Positions 1 through 8,123 of a DNA stretch of 64,000 bases are shown piece after piece. The notes beneath the pieces are model-generated. The model was not told the DNA's origin. It did not search any database and worked only from the letters and a program-made list of their open reading frames with translations. Positions within the stretch are counted from its first letter, which is position 1. Every line of letters starts with the position of its first letter. Origin of the DNA: Mariniphaga sp041686935 (GTDB lineage Bacteria > Bacteroidota > Bacteroidia > Bacteroidales > Prolixibacteraceae); assembly GCA_041686935.1 (NCBI GenBank), contig JAWLCW010000011.1, positions 111,185-175,184 on the forward strand. Direction: 5' to 3'. Made by a program: the position numbers and the translations under genes.

Positions 1-398
1 GTTTGAAAGGAACTGAAACCATGCCAACCATTTTGCCTGGCGCCGCTTTTTTTCTGGGAATGAAACTCTCGCCGGTACGTGAAATGATTGAAGCCGGACT
101 GCCGATCGCTCTTGCATCAGATTACAACCCGGGTTCATCGCCCAGCGGAAATATGAATTTTATAGCGTCGCTCGGTTGCATAAACTATAAAATGCTTCCG
201 GAAGAAGTGATTAACGCAACAACCATTAACACAGCCTATGCCATGGGTTTAAGCGATCGCCTCGGGAGTATTGCAAAGGGGAAAATTGCAAACGTGTTTA
301 TTACATCAGAAATGCCGGGAATTGAGTATCTGCCATACTCATTTGGTTCCAACCTGGTAGAAACAGTAATTCTAAACGGCGAGATACAGTCGTTTTAA
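1..398 (+). CDS. hutI: Imidazolonepropionase, C-terminal part (cut by window edge)
   Basis: This is the C-terminal third of an amidohydrolase whose reading frame is open to the left edge, so the start lies outside the window. HutI hydrolyses imidazolone-5-propionate to N-formimino-L-glutamate in histidine degradation. The visible part carries the family segment ALASDYNPGSSPSGNM, whose Asp belongs to the metal site, then the usual late helices and the GKIANVFI strand of the amidohydrolase beta domain. The next gene, 109 bp downstream on the same strand, uses the product formiminoglutamate, which supports the assignment. The annotated internal TTG at 3 is not a real start. Confidence 0.9.
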   Translation, partial: LKGTETMPTILPGAAFFLGMKLSPVREMIEAGLPIALASDYNPGSSPSGNMNFIASLGCINYKMLPEEVINATTINTAYAMGLSDRLGSIAKGKIANVFITSEMPGIEYLPYSFGSNLVETVILNGEIQSF

Positions 399-507
399 TT
401 TCTGCTGAAAAAAATCATATCCATTCTTAAATGGGATACCTAAATTTGGAAAAATGATAGTCCTAATAGTAATCAGGACTTAAAAACTCGTTTAATTACA
501 GCATATT

Positions 508-2205
508 ATGAAAAAAATTCTGGAATGTGTACCCAATTTTTCGGAAGGAAAAGATCCGAGAGTTATAAAAGAAATAACCAATGCCATTGAAAGCGTGGAA
601 GGAATTAAGCTGCTGGATGTAGATCCCGGAAAAGCAACCAATCGTACTGTGGTAACTTTTGTAGGTGAACCTGAAGTTGTTGTGGAGGCTGCCTTCAGGG
701 GAATAAAAAAAGCCGCACAGGTTATCGATATGAGTAAACATCACGGCGAACACCCACGTTTTGGCGCCACTGATGTTTGCCCGCTTGTACCGGTGGCCAA
801 TATTTCGATGGAAGAAACAGTGGAATTTGCTCGTAAACTGGCCGAGCGGGTGGGGAAGGAGCTTTCAATTCCGGTTTACTGTTATGAATTTGCAGCTTTT
901 TCAGAGGAACGCCAAAGCCTGGCCATTTGCCGCTCAGGTGAATATGAAGGTCTGAAAGAAAAAATAACCTCCGAAAAATGGAAACCTGATTTTGGCCCGG
1001 CAAGTTGGTCGGAAAGTGTTGCGAAAACGGGAGCCACAGCAATTGGTGCCCGGAATTTTCTTGTAGCTTACAATATAAATCTGAATACAACTTCAACGCG
1101 CAGGGCAAATGCAATTGCGTTTGATGTTCGTGAAGCAGGCCGTGTAAAACGCGAAGGAAATCCGGTAACCGGCAAAATTGTAACCGACGAAAAAGGCGAG
1201 CCGGTGCGCATTCCCGGAACGTTAAAAAAAACACGCGCCATTGGCTGGTTTATTGAGGAATACGGAGTAGCCCAAATTTCCATGAACTTGACCGATATAA
1301 AAGTAACTCCGGTGCATATAGCCTTCGATGAAGTTTGTGAAAAAGCATACGAACGAGGTATCCGGGTAACAGGCTCGGAACTGGTTGGGCTTATTCCGTT
1401 GCAGGCCATGCTCGATGCAGGGAAATACTTCCTTCGCAAACAACAGCGTTCAACCGGAATTTCGGATAAAGAAATCATTAAAATTGCCATAAAATCGATG
1501 GGACTCGATGAGTTGTATCCGTTCGATCCAAAGAAAAAAATTATTGAATACCTGATAGAGGAAAATGCCGGTGAAAAGCTGATTGGCAAAACATTACAAG
1601 AATTTGTAAACGAGACGGCATCGGAATCGCCTGCACCGGGCGGTGGTTCGGTATCTGCTGCTGTAGGCGCATTGGGTGCAGCATTAGGCACTATGGTTGC
1701 TAACCTTTCGGCGCATAAACGCGGCTGGGACCAGCGGTGGGAAGAATTTTCCGATTGGGCGGAAAAGGGAAAATACTACACTGATGGCTTACTGAAATGT
1801 GTAGATGAAGACACCGTAGCTTTCAATCAAATAATGAATGCATTCGGGCTTCCAAATTCGAATGAACTGGAAAAAACCGAACGGAAAAATGCCATTCAGA
1901 ATGCCACAAAAAATGCTATTGAAGTGCCGCTGAAAGTGATGCAACTGGCCCACGATTCAATGGACGTTATACACACAATGGCTGAAACAGGAAACCCCAA
2001 CTCGGTTTCCGATGCAGGTGTTGGCGCGCTTTGTGCCCGCACTGCCGTTGAAGGCGCTTACCTTAATGTAAAAATAAATGCTTCGGAATGTGAGGATAAA
2101 ACCTTTTTGGAAGAAGTGCTGAAAAAGGCTGAAAAGTTTAGCGCCTCAGCACGGCAAAAAGAAGCTGAAATTTTAAAAATTACAGAGCAGAAAATTTCGG
2201 GATAA
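508..2205 (+). CDS. ftcD: Glutamate formimidoyltransferase / formimidoyl-THF cyclodeaminase fusion
   Basis: Bifunctional enzyme of 565 residues. Residues 1 to about 325 match glutamate formiminotransferase (start MKKILECVPNFSEG, then HGEHPRFGATDVCPLVP), which moves the formimino group of formiminoglutamate to tetrahydrofolate. Residues about 355-560 match the all-helical cyclodeaminase (ESPAPGGGSVSAAVGALGAALG and VSDAGVGALCARTAVEGA), which makes methenyl-THF and ammonia. The order and length resemble the vertebrate FTCD fusion, and such fusions are known in Bacteroidota. It follows hutI on the same strand, so histidine is degraded to glutamate plus a folate one-carbon unit. The ATG at 508 begins a canonical N terminus. 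Confidence 0.95.
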   Translation: MKKILECVPNFSEGKDPRVIKEITNAIESVEGIKLLDVDPGKATNRTVVTFVGEPEVVVEAAFRGIKKAAQVIDMSKHHGEHPRFGATDVCPLVPVANISMEETVEFARKLAERVGKELSIPVYCYEFAAFSEERQSLAICRSGEYEGLKEKITSEKWKPDFGPASWSESVAKTGATAIGARNFLVAYNINLNTTSTRRANAIAFDVREAGRVKREGNPVTGKIVTDEKGEPVRIPGTLKKTRAIGWFIEEYGVAQISMNLTDIKVTPVHIAFDEVCEKAYERGIRVTGSELVGLIPLQAMLDAGKYFLRKQQRSTGISDKEIIKIAIKSMGLDELYPFDPKKKIIEYLIEENAGEKLIGKTLQEFVNETASESPAPGGGSVSAAVGALGAALGTMVANLSAHKRGWDQRWEEFSDWAEKGKYYTDGLLKCVDEDTVAFNQIMNAFGLPNSNELEKTERKNAIQNATKNAIEVPLKVMQLAHDSMDVIHTMAETGNPNSVSDAGVGALCARTAVEGAYLNVKINASECEDKTFLEEVLKKAEKFSASARQKEAEILKITEQKISG

Positions 2206-2209
2206 ATAA

Positions 2210-2536
2210 TCACAAAACAGAACCGATAGCGGCTTTTACTGCTTTTTCCAAAACTCCGATTGCCGCATTTGCTGCATTCTGTGCAATGGCTTTTGAAATA
2301 ACTGCCAAAGCATTTAATTCAGCTTCAAGTATCAGCTTTTCATCTTCAAGCCTGCTTTTAAATTTTTCTTTGCTCAGCTCACCGCTGATACTCAATTGTG
2401 CCAGGAGGGCAATTCTTTCTTTCCTGTTCTGAAGAAATTGAATGGTAACAGACTTTGCCTCATCCCAATTGTCTTCAACAGTATTTTTTACTGCTGATCC
2501 CATATCTGCAATGACGGTATGTAAGTCGAAGCTCAT
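2210..2536 (-). CDS. Small helical protein of unknown function
   Basis: A 108-residue protein I do not recognise. It is predicted almost wholly helical: an acidic N-terminal part (about residues 1-40), a charged middle that could form a short coiled coil, and an Ala-rich amphipathic C-terminal helix (residues about 75-108) with no Cys. It has no signal peptide. It lies 17 bp downstream of the lipoprotein gene at 2554-3024 on the same strand, so the two probably form one transcript. It converges on ftcD with only 4 bp between the stop codons. Codon use is like the neighbours, so I treat it as real but of unknown function. Confidence 0.6.
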   Translation of the reverse strand: MSFDLHTVIADMGSAVKNTVEDNWDEAKSVTIQFLQNRKERIALLAQLSISGELSKEKFKSRLEDEKLILEAELNALAVISKAIAQNAANAAIGVLEKAVKAAIGSVL

Positions 2537-2553
2537 AATATGTATTTTTTGAT

Positions 2554-3024
2554 TTATTCAGGTGGATTGATTACCAGTTTTTTACCTTCTTCGGCCACCT
2601 GCATGGCAAAGAACAGATCTGCAAATACTTTTCGGTTAAGCTTTATTAAACCGTTGCTCAACGTATTGTCTGTTTTGTGCTCTTCCTTGTATTTTTGCCA
2701 TAGTTCGAGGGTGATTTCGCAAATGCGGGTTGAATTTTCATTTAAAGGTTTAATCTTGTTCTTGTTCAGCAATGAATTAATTTCTACTTCAATTTCAACA
2801 TACATTTCAGCAAATCTGTCATAACTTCTCCCGCTGTTTTCTTCCGAGGTGGTTTCAACCATCAACAAATAAAACTTATCAACCAGCTTTGCCGTGTTTT
2901 CTATGTTTTTCGAAATTTCTGCATTGTATTCGGGCAGCAAAGTTACCCTGCAGGAAAATAAAAAAAACAGGCTGAAAAACAGAAATAACCCGTTTTTTGC
3001 AGTGTTTCGATTAAGCGATTTCAT
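2554..3024 (-). CDS. Putative lipoprotein of unknown function
   Basis: A 156-residue protein with an N-terminal hydrophobic segment (residues about 12-24) ending in a lipobox FLFSC with Cys25, so it is probably a lipoprotein. The remainder is charged and predicted helical (residues about 35-150) with no recognisable domain; the tail is KKLVINPPE. It is the first gene of a likely two-gene minus-strand operon with the small helical protein at 2210-2536. A function cannot be read from the sequence. Confidence 0.65.
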   Translation of the reverse strand: MKSLNRNTAKNGLFLFFSLFFLFSCRVTLLPEYNAEISKNIENTAKLVDKFYLLMVETTSEENSGRSYDRFAEMYVEIEVEINSLLNKNKIKPLNENSTRICEITLELWQKYKEEHKTDNTLSNGLIKLNRKVFADLFFAMQVAEEGKKLVINPPE

Positions 3025-3196
3025 TTGACTTCAAGTGTAAGATTTAATCAAAAAACTACAAATTAGTGTTTTATTTTGAAATTTTCAATTTTTTGGGCAA
3101 CATAAATCCAAAATATGATCAAAATTGCATGGCAGGAATTGATGATTTAGTTGTTTCCATGCAATTTGGAAATAAAAAATAAATTTTCCCCGAAAA

Positions 3197-3616
3197 TTAA
3201 TACCTCTCCATTTTTGAAAAGAAAAAATCCGCCTCAATAATGGCATTTTCATCACTGTCGGATCCATGAACAGCATTTTGCTGAAGATTGGTACCATACA
3301 ATTTACGGATGGTCCCTTCTGCAGCATCTTCGGGGTTTGTTGCGCCAATAAAATTACGGAACGCTTTTACTGCATTCTCCTTCTCAAGAATCATAGCTAC
3401 TATGGGTCCAAGACTCATAAATTCAATCAGCGAGTCATAAAACGGTTTTCCTTCATGCACAGCATAAAATTCAGCAGCCTGGTCACGTGTTAAACGAACC
3501 AGTTTCATCGCCTTAATTTCAAATCCGGCTTCGCTAATCATTTTTAAAATTGCGCCTGTATAATTCTTTCTGAATGCTGTAGGCTTAATCATTGTGAAAG
3601 TTTGGTTTCCTGCCAT
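3197..3616 (-). CDS. ndk: Nucleoside diphosphate kinase
   Basis: A full-length 139-residue NDK, which transfers the gamma-phosphate from NTPs to NDPs through a phospho-histidine. The active-site motif NAVHGSDS is intact with the catalytic His at about 117. The N-terminal nucleotide-binding stretch TFTMIKPTA and the Kpn-loop region TNPEDAAEGTIR are present. The length is normal for the family (about 140). It is transcribed divergently from the DHH phosphoesterase, with a 106-bp shared upstream region. Confidence 0.97.
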   Translation of the reverse strand: MAGNQTFTMIKPTAFRKNYTGAILKMISEAGFEIKAMKLVRLTRDQAAEFYAVHEGKPFYDSLIEFMSLGPIVAMILEKENAVKAFRNFIGATNPEDAAEGTIRKLYGTNLQQNAVHGSDSDENAIIEADFFFSKMERY

Positions 3617-3677
3617 TTTTCTATGTTTTTAAAGTTTTAAGTTGCCGCAATATTAACAAAATTTGAGCAAAGATACC

Positions 3678-3707
3678 TTTGCGCGCATAGCAGATTTCTT
3701 ATCTTTG
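3678..3707 (+). promoter_or_regulatory. Bacteroidota-type promoter upstream of the DHH phosphoesterase
   Basis: TTTG at 3678-3681 and TATCTTTG at 3700-3707 are separated by 18 nt, a good match to the -33 TTTG / -7 TAnnTTTG consensus. The ATG at 3723 lies just downstream, which argues against the upstream TTG at 3663 as the start. A second -7-like TACCTTTG sits at 3674-3681. Confidence 0.65.
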
Positions 3708-3722
3708 TCCATTCAAATTTTT

Positions 3723-4763
3723 ATGGTTTTGAAAAACACTGGAAATGAGATTTTTACATCTTTGGAAGCCTTAATTGAAGCTCCAAAGCAAATAGTAACG
3801 CTGGTAACGCACGAAAATCCCGACGGCGATGCCATTGGTTCGGCCATTGGTTTGGGCGAAGTACTTAAAAACTATGGGCATGAGGTAAAAATTATTGTTC
3901 CGAACGATTATCCTGAATTTTTGCATTGGTTTTCAACCGAAATTGAAATTTTGGTGTACGACAGAAAAAAAAACCGGGGAAAAGCTATTTTGGAAGAAAC
4001 ACAAATTTTGTTTTGCCTGGATTTTAACGAAGCTAAACGTGCAGCCAGAATGGAAAAACAGATTCTCGGGTTTTCAAAGCCCAAAGTACTTATCGACCAT
4101 CATCCGAATCCAACGCATTTTTGTGATTTAATGATTTCGGAGCCGATATACAGTTCAACTGCGGAACTGGTTTTTGATGTTGTAAAAAAACTTAAACTGG
4201 AAAAGTACATCAATCACAATGCTGCCGAAGCATTATTTGCCGGAATTATGACTGACACCGGGTCATTCAGTCATAACATATCGCGGCCAAATACTTTTAA
4301 GGTAGTAGCCAAACTAATGGAGTGGGGAATTGATACGGAAAAAGTCCATGCGGCTGTATATCACAATTTTTCAGCACACAGAATGAAACTTTTGGGCCAT
4401 TGCCTTGGACAAAAAATGCAAGTTTTTCCTGAATACCGGGCTGCGGTTATCTGGCTTTCTCAAAAAGAATTGGAAGAATTTGAATTTCAGCCCGGCGATA
4501 CCGAAGGTTTTGTAAATTATCCGCTTTCAATAAATAATATTGTTTTTAGTGCGTTATTTATTGAAAAGAAAGATCATGTTAAGGTTTCATTCCGGTCAAA
4601 AGGAGACTTTCCGTCAAATGAATTTTCACGAAATCATTTTGATGGCGGAGGTCACCTTAATGCAGCCGGAGGTGAAACAAAACTCTCGCTTGAAAAATCT
4701 GTTGAAAAGTTCACGCAACTGTTAAAGGATTATCAGCATCAATTATTGGAAACATCTATTTAA
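3723..4763 (+). CDS. DHH/DHHA1-family phosphoesterase (NrnA-like oligoribonuclease/pAp phosphatase)
   Basis: A 346-residue protein with the DHH superfamily motifs in order: THENPDGDAIGSA (motif I), a mid-domain Asp in FCLDFNEA (motif II), DHHPNP (motif III) and TDTGSF (motif IV). The C-terminal DHHA1 domain ends in the glycine-rich substrate motif GGGHLNAAGG. NrnA-type enzymes degrade short RNAs and dephosphorylate pAp using Mn2+. I start at ATG 3723 because it follows the TATCTTTG promoter at 3700-3707; the in-frame TTG at 3663 would lie upstream of transcription. The FKBP lipoprotein gene begins 9 bp after the stop, so they are likely co-transcribed. Confidence 0.9.
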   Translation: MVLKNTGNEIFTSLEALIEAPKQIVTLVTHENPDGDAIGSAIGLGEVLKNYGHEVKIIVPNDYPEFLHWFSTEIEILVYDRKKNRGKAILEETQILFCLDFNEAKRAARMEKQILGFSKPKVLIDHHPNPTHFCDLMISEPIYSSTAELVFDVVKKLKLEKYINHNAAEALFAGIMTDTGSFSHNISRPNTFKVVAKLMEWGIDTEKVHAAVYHNFSAHRMKLLGHCLGQKMQVFPEYRAAVIWLSQKELEEFEFQPGDTEGFVNYPLSINNIVFSALFIEKKDHVKVSFRSKGDFPSNEFSRNHFDGGGHLNAAGGETKLSLEKSVEKFTQLLKDYQHQLLETSI

Positions 4764-4772
4764 AACAGAAAA

Positions 4773-5288
4773 ATGAAAACGAAATTTTTAGTTCAATGGA
4801 TTATTGCTGCATTTGCAATTGTTTTTGTCTCATCATGTTTAAATATTAGAGACGAAGAAAAGACATATTCGGCTGCTGAAGAACTTCTTTTACGCAGTGC
4901 TTATCTCGACAGCCTTATTGCAAAGGGTCATGATGTAGATACCACACAAAATGGTGTTTACTATGTTGTTATCGAAGAAGGAGAGGGCGATTTTGTTAAA
5001 GCAGGAGACACTATCACAGTTGGTTATGCAGGTTATTATGTTGATGGAGTGATGTTTGATTCTTCTGAAATTCATTTTGCCGACGGAAAAATGGAGTTTG
5101 TGCTGGAAGGTGCAGAAACAAGAATGATTCCCGGATGGGAGGAAGGTTTGAAAGTAATGAACAAAGACGCCAGGGTTCAATTTATTATTCCTTCAAACCT
5201 GGCTTACGGAAGTAAGGGTAGCGGAGCAATTCCTCCATACCAAACCCTTATTTTTGTGGTAAAATTGTATGATATTAAACCTTTGTAG
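4773..5288 (+). CDS. FKBP-type peptidyl-prolyl cis-trans isomerase lipoprotein
   Basis: A 171-residue protein with an N-terminal hydrophobic segment and lipobox (VSSC, Cys22). An FKBP domain follows (residues about 70-170): GYYVDGVMFDSS, IPGWEEGLKVM and the C-terminal SNLAYGSKGSGAIPPYQTLIFVVKLYDI, which holds the usual aromatic pocket residues. FKBPs catalyse X-Pro isomerisation; as a lipoprotein it should act on periplasmic or outer-membrane clients. It lies 9 bp after the DHH phosphoesterase and 29 bp before a second, more diverged FKBP-like lipoprotein, so the three probably share a transcript. Confidence 0.92.
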   Translation: MKTKFLVQWIIAAFAIVFVSSCLNIRDEEKTYSAAEELLLRSAYLDSLIAKGHDVDTTQNGVYYVVIEEGEGDFVKAGDTITVGYAGYYVDGVMFDSSEIHFADGKMEFVLEGAETRMIPGWEEGLKVMNKDARVQFIIPSNLAYGSKGSGAIPPYQTLIFVVKLYDIKPL

Positions 5289-5317
5289 TTTTTGAATATT
5301 TTAAATTAAAACGATAA

Positions 5318-5857
5318 ATGAAACGTGTTTTAACCGTATTGATAGCAGCATTGGTTGCAGTTGCTTTTTTTTCATGCAAAGAAAACAGTCTGGAAAAACA
5401 GCGGCAAAATGAATTGAAAAAGCTTGATGAATTTTTGCGTGCCCACTATTCCGATGTGGTGCGAAGACCTTCTGGCTTATATTATATTGAACTGCAGGCA
5501 GGAACCGGTGATTCCATAAAAATTGGCGACCAGGTGCAGATTTATTACAGCCTGAAAAACCTTGATGAAGAAGTGATTCTGGAAACAACCGGCTTTTCTG
5601 ACGGTTTCCGGTTTGATCCTATGTCGTTGGTAGTGCTGCATCCGAACGATTTAGGCTCTTCAGCCCAGGCTGTTAATGAAATACGTGCCCTCCACGAAGC
5701 GCTCACTTATATGAAAAAAGGCACGAGGTCAAAAATGATTTTTGATTCAGCCCTGGGTTTTGGTCAGTATGGATCCTATGGTATTGGAGGATTTACGTCT
5801 CTTATAATGGAGGTTGAAGTATATAAGGTATTTCCTGCTCAAACTCCGGAGGAATAA
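5318..5857 (+). CDS. FKBP-like lipoprotein (diverged paralogue)
   Basis: A 179-residue protein with a lipobox (FFSC, Cys20) and an FKBP-like domain at residues about 65-170. It shares the layout of the upstream gene: a YYIELQAGTGDSIKIGDQV strand followed by VEVYKV at the end. The active-site region is altered; the usual IPGWEEGL segment is replaced by IRALHEALTYM and the late loop is GFGQYGSYGIGGF. Isomerase activity is therefore uncertain and a chaperone-like role is possible. In Bacteroidota such gliding-motility-type or generic FKBP lipoproteins often occur in tandem. It lies 29 bp downstream of the first FKBP gene. Confidence 0.82.
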   Translation: MKRVLTVLIAALVAVAFFSCKENSLEKQRQNELKKLDEFLRAHYSDVVRRPSGLYYIELQAGTGDSIKIGDQVQIYYSLKNLDEEVILETTGFSDGFRFDPMSLVVLHPNDLGSSAQAVNEIRALHEALTYMKKGTRSKMIFDSALGFGQYGSYGIGGFTSLIMEVEVYKVFPAQTPEE

Positions 5858-5941
5858 AAATCGGAATAACCAGACGAATAATTGCTGATTTCCATTACTG
5901 AACTCCTGAAAAAACTGCTCTTCGGCTTATTTTCATAGTAT

Positions 5942-6484
5942 ATGAGCAAATTATACAATAAAGAAAGCAACAAAGAATTAATAACAGATGAATGGGTTCC
6001 TTTAGTTGATGAAGCCGGTATTGTTACCGGACAGGCGCCACGCAGCGAGGTGCATAACGGCAGTAAATTGCTGCATCCGGTTGTTCACATGCATGTAATA
6101 AAACCCGACAAATCTGTTCTGCTTCAAAAACGACCAGATTCAAAACTAATTCAGCCTGGAAAATGGGATACCGCAGTTGGCGGCCACATTTCTGCAGGTG
6201 AAACTCCGGAAGAGGCCCTCAAAAAGGAGGCTTTTGAAGAAATCGGGCTGTCGGATTTTTCCACCAGTTTTCTAATGGTTTACAAATGGGAATCAGACCT
6301 GGAAGCCGAACTGGTTTACCTTTTTGTAACGCACGATTACGAAAACTACCGGTTACATTCCGATGAAGTTACGGAAGCAAAATTCTGGACAAAAATACAG
6401 ATAGAAAGTCAACTGGGAAAAGAAGTTTTTACTCCCAATTTTGAGCACGAATTCACCCTTCTGGAAAATTCAGACCTTCTTTAA
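5942..6484 (+). CDS. Nudix hydrolase (isopentenyl-diphosphate isomerase-like subgroup)
   Basis: A 180-residue Nudix protein. The Nudix box lies at about residues 80-102 (GHISAGETPEEALKKEAFEE then IGL); it fits the G-x5-E-x7-RE-U-xEE-x-GU pattern except that the Arg is Lys. The N-terminal region EWVPLVDEAGIVTGQAPRSEVH and the VVHMHVI strand resemble the YfcD/IDI-like hydrolases, which lack the catalytic residues specific to isomerases. The substrate is unknown. It is separated by 84 bp from the FKBP genes and converges on the methyltransferase gene with a 23-bp gap. Confidence 0.88.
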   Translation: MSKLYNKESNKELITDEWVPLVDEAGIVTGQAPRSEVHNGSKLLHPVVHMHVIKPDKSVLLQKRPDSKLIQPGKWDTAVGGHISAGETPEEALKKEAFEEIGLSDFSTSFLMVYKWESDLEAELVYLFVTHDYENYRLHSDEVTEAKFWTKIQIESQLGKEVFTPNFEHEFTLLENSDLL

Positions 6485-6507
6485 ATTAAATTTTTACTCC
6501 GGGAAAT

Positions 6508-7209
6508 TTACCTCCCAATCAAAAAAATGGCCGGTTGCTTGTGCAAATCAGGTACATTGCCTTTCCATAGCCCGATGGTTTTGGTAACCACAAATTCATT
6601 TTTACCGGTCAGGTTGGCTGCAATACACAGCAGAGTAGAAGGAGAGCAGGTTTTCAGCAAATCATTCACCAATTGGTTGTTTCGATATGGTGTTTCAATA
6701 AAAATCTGTGTTTGCCCGGTGTTTCTAACTTGTTTATCGAGATTTAAAATTGATTTTGAACGTTCGTTTACTTTTACTGGCAGGTAGCCGTTAAAAGCAA
6801 AATTCTGCCCGTTCATCCCTGAGGCCATCAGTGCAAGAATGATTGAAGAGGGGCCCACTATGGGAACAACTTTGTAACCTTTTTGATGCGCCAATCTGAC
6901 AATATCGGCACCGGGGTCAGCCACTCCGGGGCAACCGGCTTCCGAAATTACAGCAACATCTTCACCATTTTCCAGAGGTTTCAAAAACCGGGGAAGGTCT
7001 TCTGGTTGTGTAAATTTATTGAGTTCGAAAAAAGTTAACCGGTCGATATTAATCTCCTGATTTACTTGTTTTAAAAACCGCCGGGCAGTTCGTATATTTT
7101 CCACAACAAAATTCTGTGTATTGGAAACCACCGGAAAAATACGTGCCGGCAGCACATTTTGCCAGTCTCCTTCGCTTAACAGGTTGGGTACAAGATAAAG
7201 TTCAGCCAT
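6508..7209 (-). CDS. SAM-dependent methyltransferase, tetrapyrrole-methylase fold (RsmI-like)
   Basis: I use ATG 7209, giving 233 residues (MAELYLVPNLLSEG...). The open frame extends to 7410, but that would overlap the divergent gene starting at 7275. The family signature is clear: SEAGCPGVADPGADIV followed by the VPIVGPSSIILALMASG loop that binds S-adenosylmethionine. RsmI 2'-O-methylates C1402 of 16S rRNA; Bacteroidota commonly carry this shorter RsmI-like paralogue, so the precise substrate is not certain. It is divergent from the metallo-hydrolase gene (65 bp apart). Confidence 0.85.
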   Translation of the reverse strand: MAELYLVPNLLSEGDWQNVLPARIFPVVSNTQNFVVENIRTARRFLKQVNQEINIDRLTFFELNKFTQPEDLPRFLKPLENGEDVAVISEAGCPGVADPGADIVRLAHQKGYKVVPIVGPSSIILALMASGMNGQNFAFNGYLPVKVNERSKSILNLDKQVRNTGQTQIFIETPYRNNQLVNDLLKTCSPSTLLCIAANLTGKNEFVVTKTIGLWKGNVPDLHKQPAIFLIGR

Positions 7210-7262
7210 CAGAAAAAATTTCGGTAAAATTACAGATAATCGCGGTTTCAGCAACCTTTTGT

Positions 7263-7270
7263 TAATTTTG
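7263..7270 (+). promoter_or_regulatory. -7 promoter element before the metallo-hydrolase gene
   Basis: TAATTTTG at 7263-7270 matches TAnnTTTG and lies 4 bp before the ATG at 7275, so the transcript would be leaderless or nearly so unless a downstream start is used. Confidence 0.4.
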
Positions 7271-7274
7271 CAGC

Positions 7275-8063
7275 ATGTTTCCGCACGAAAATCTAAAAAT
7301 TGAAGCCATTTTACTTGGAACCGGGACCTCTCAGGGAGTGCCGGTAATAGGTTGCGGTTGTCCGGTTTGTCAATCTGACGAACAAAAAGACAAGCGGCTG
7401 CGATCGTCACTTTTGCTGAAAATCAACGGTAAAAACTTCGTTATTGATGCCGGTCCCGATTTCAGGCAGCAAATGCTTCGCGAAAATGTCAAAAACCTGA
7501 GAGCCATACTTCTGACACACGAACATGCAGACCATATATTTGGGCTTGATGATATCCGATCGTATAACTGGCTTCAAAAACACCCGACAGATATATATAC
7601 CGAAAAACGTGTTCAGAAAGCATTAAAACGAATTTTTGATTACGTTTTTGCTGAAAACAAATATCCCGGAATTCCACTAATGGAACTTCATACCATTGAT
7701 GAAAACCCTTTTGACATTGGTGAGATAACTTTTGTTCCCATCAGATGCTTTCATCATAAACTTCCGGTTTACGGTTTCAGGGTAGGAAACCTGAGTTACA
7801 TTACCGATACCAATTTTATTTCAGATGATGAATTGGTGAAATTAAGCGGTACAAAAATTCTTATTATTAATGCTTTACGAAAAGAAAAACACATTTCGCA
7901 TTTTAACCTTGAACAGGCACTGGAAGTAATCAGACATATAAAACCCGAAAAAGCTTATCTGACACATATCAGTCACGATTTTGGAACCCATGAAGAAATT
8001 CAGTCGCTTTTACCCGAAAATGTGTTTGTAGCTTGCGACGGGCTGAAGATAAGGGTAGAATGA
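7275..8063 (+). CDS. MBL-fold metallo-hydrolase (PhnP/RNase Z-like)
   Basis: A 262-residue metallo-beta-lactamase-fold enzyme. It has LLGTGTSQGVPVIGCGCPVCQS at the N terminus (the PhnP-type Cys cluster that binds an extra zinc), the metal motif LTHEHADHIFGLDD (residues about 81-94), a later FHHKLPVYGFRVG and YITDTN, and the C-terminal THISHDFGTHEE. PhnP is a cyclic-ribose phosphodiesterase; without other phn genes here, a general phosphodiesterase is the safe call. It is divergent from the RsmI-like gene and convergent with the MFS gene. Confidence 0.9.
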   Translation: MFPHENLKIEAILLGTGTSQGVPVIGCGCPVCQSDEQKDKRLRSSLLLKINGKNFVIDAGPDFRQQMLRENVKNLRAILLTHEHADHIFGLDDIRSYNWLQKHPTDIYTEKRVQKALKRIFDYVFAENKYPGIPLMELHTIDENPFDIGEITFVPIRCFHHKLPVYGFRVGNLSYITDTNFISDDELVKLSGTKILIINALRKEKHISHFNLEQALEVIRHIKPEKAYLTHISHDFGTHEEIQSLLPENVFVACDGLKIRVE

Positions 8064-8123
8064 TTAAATGCGAAATTGCAAGAATGTTACACTCTTTAAA
8101 CTTTAAACCCGGAACTCTGGACT

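Noticed and set aside
1068..1691. 207-codon minus-strand frame antisense to ftcD
   Set aside because: It lies wholly within a well-conserved gene on the other strand and its composition is that of an antisense shadow.
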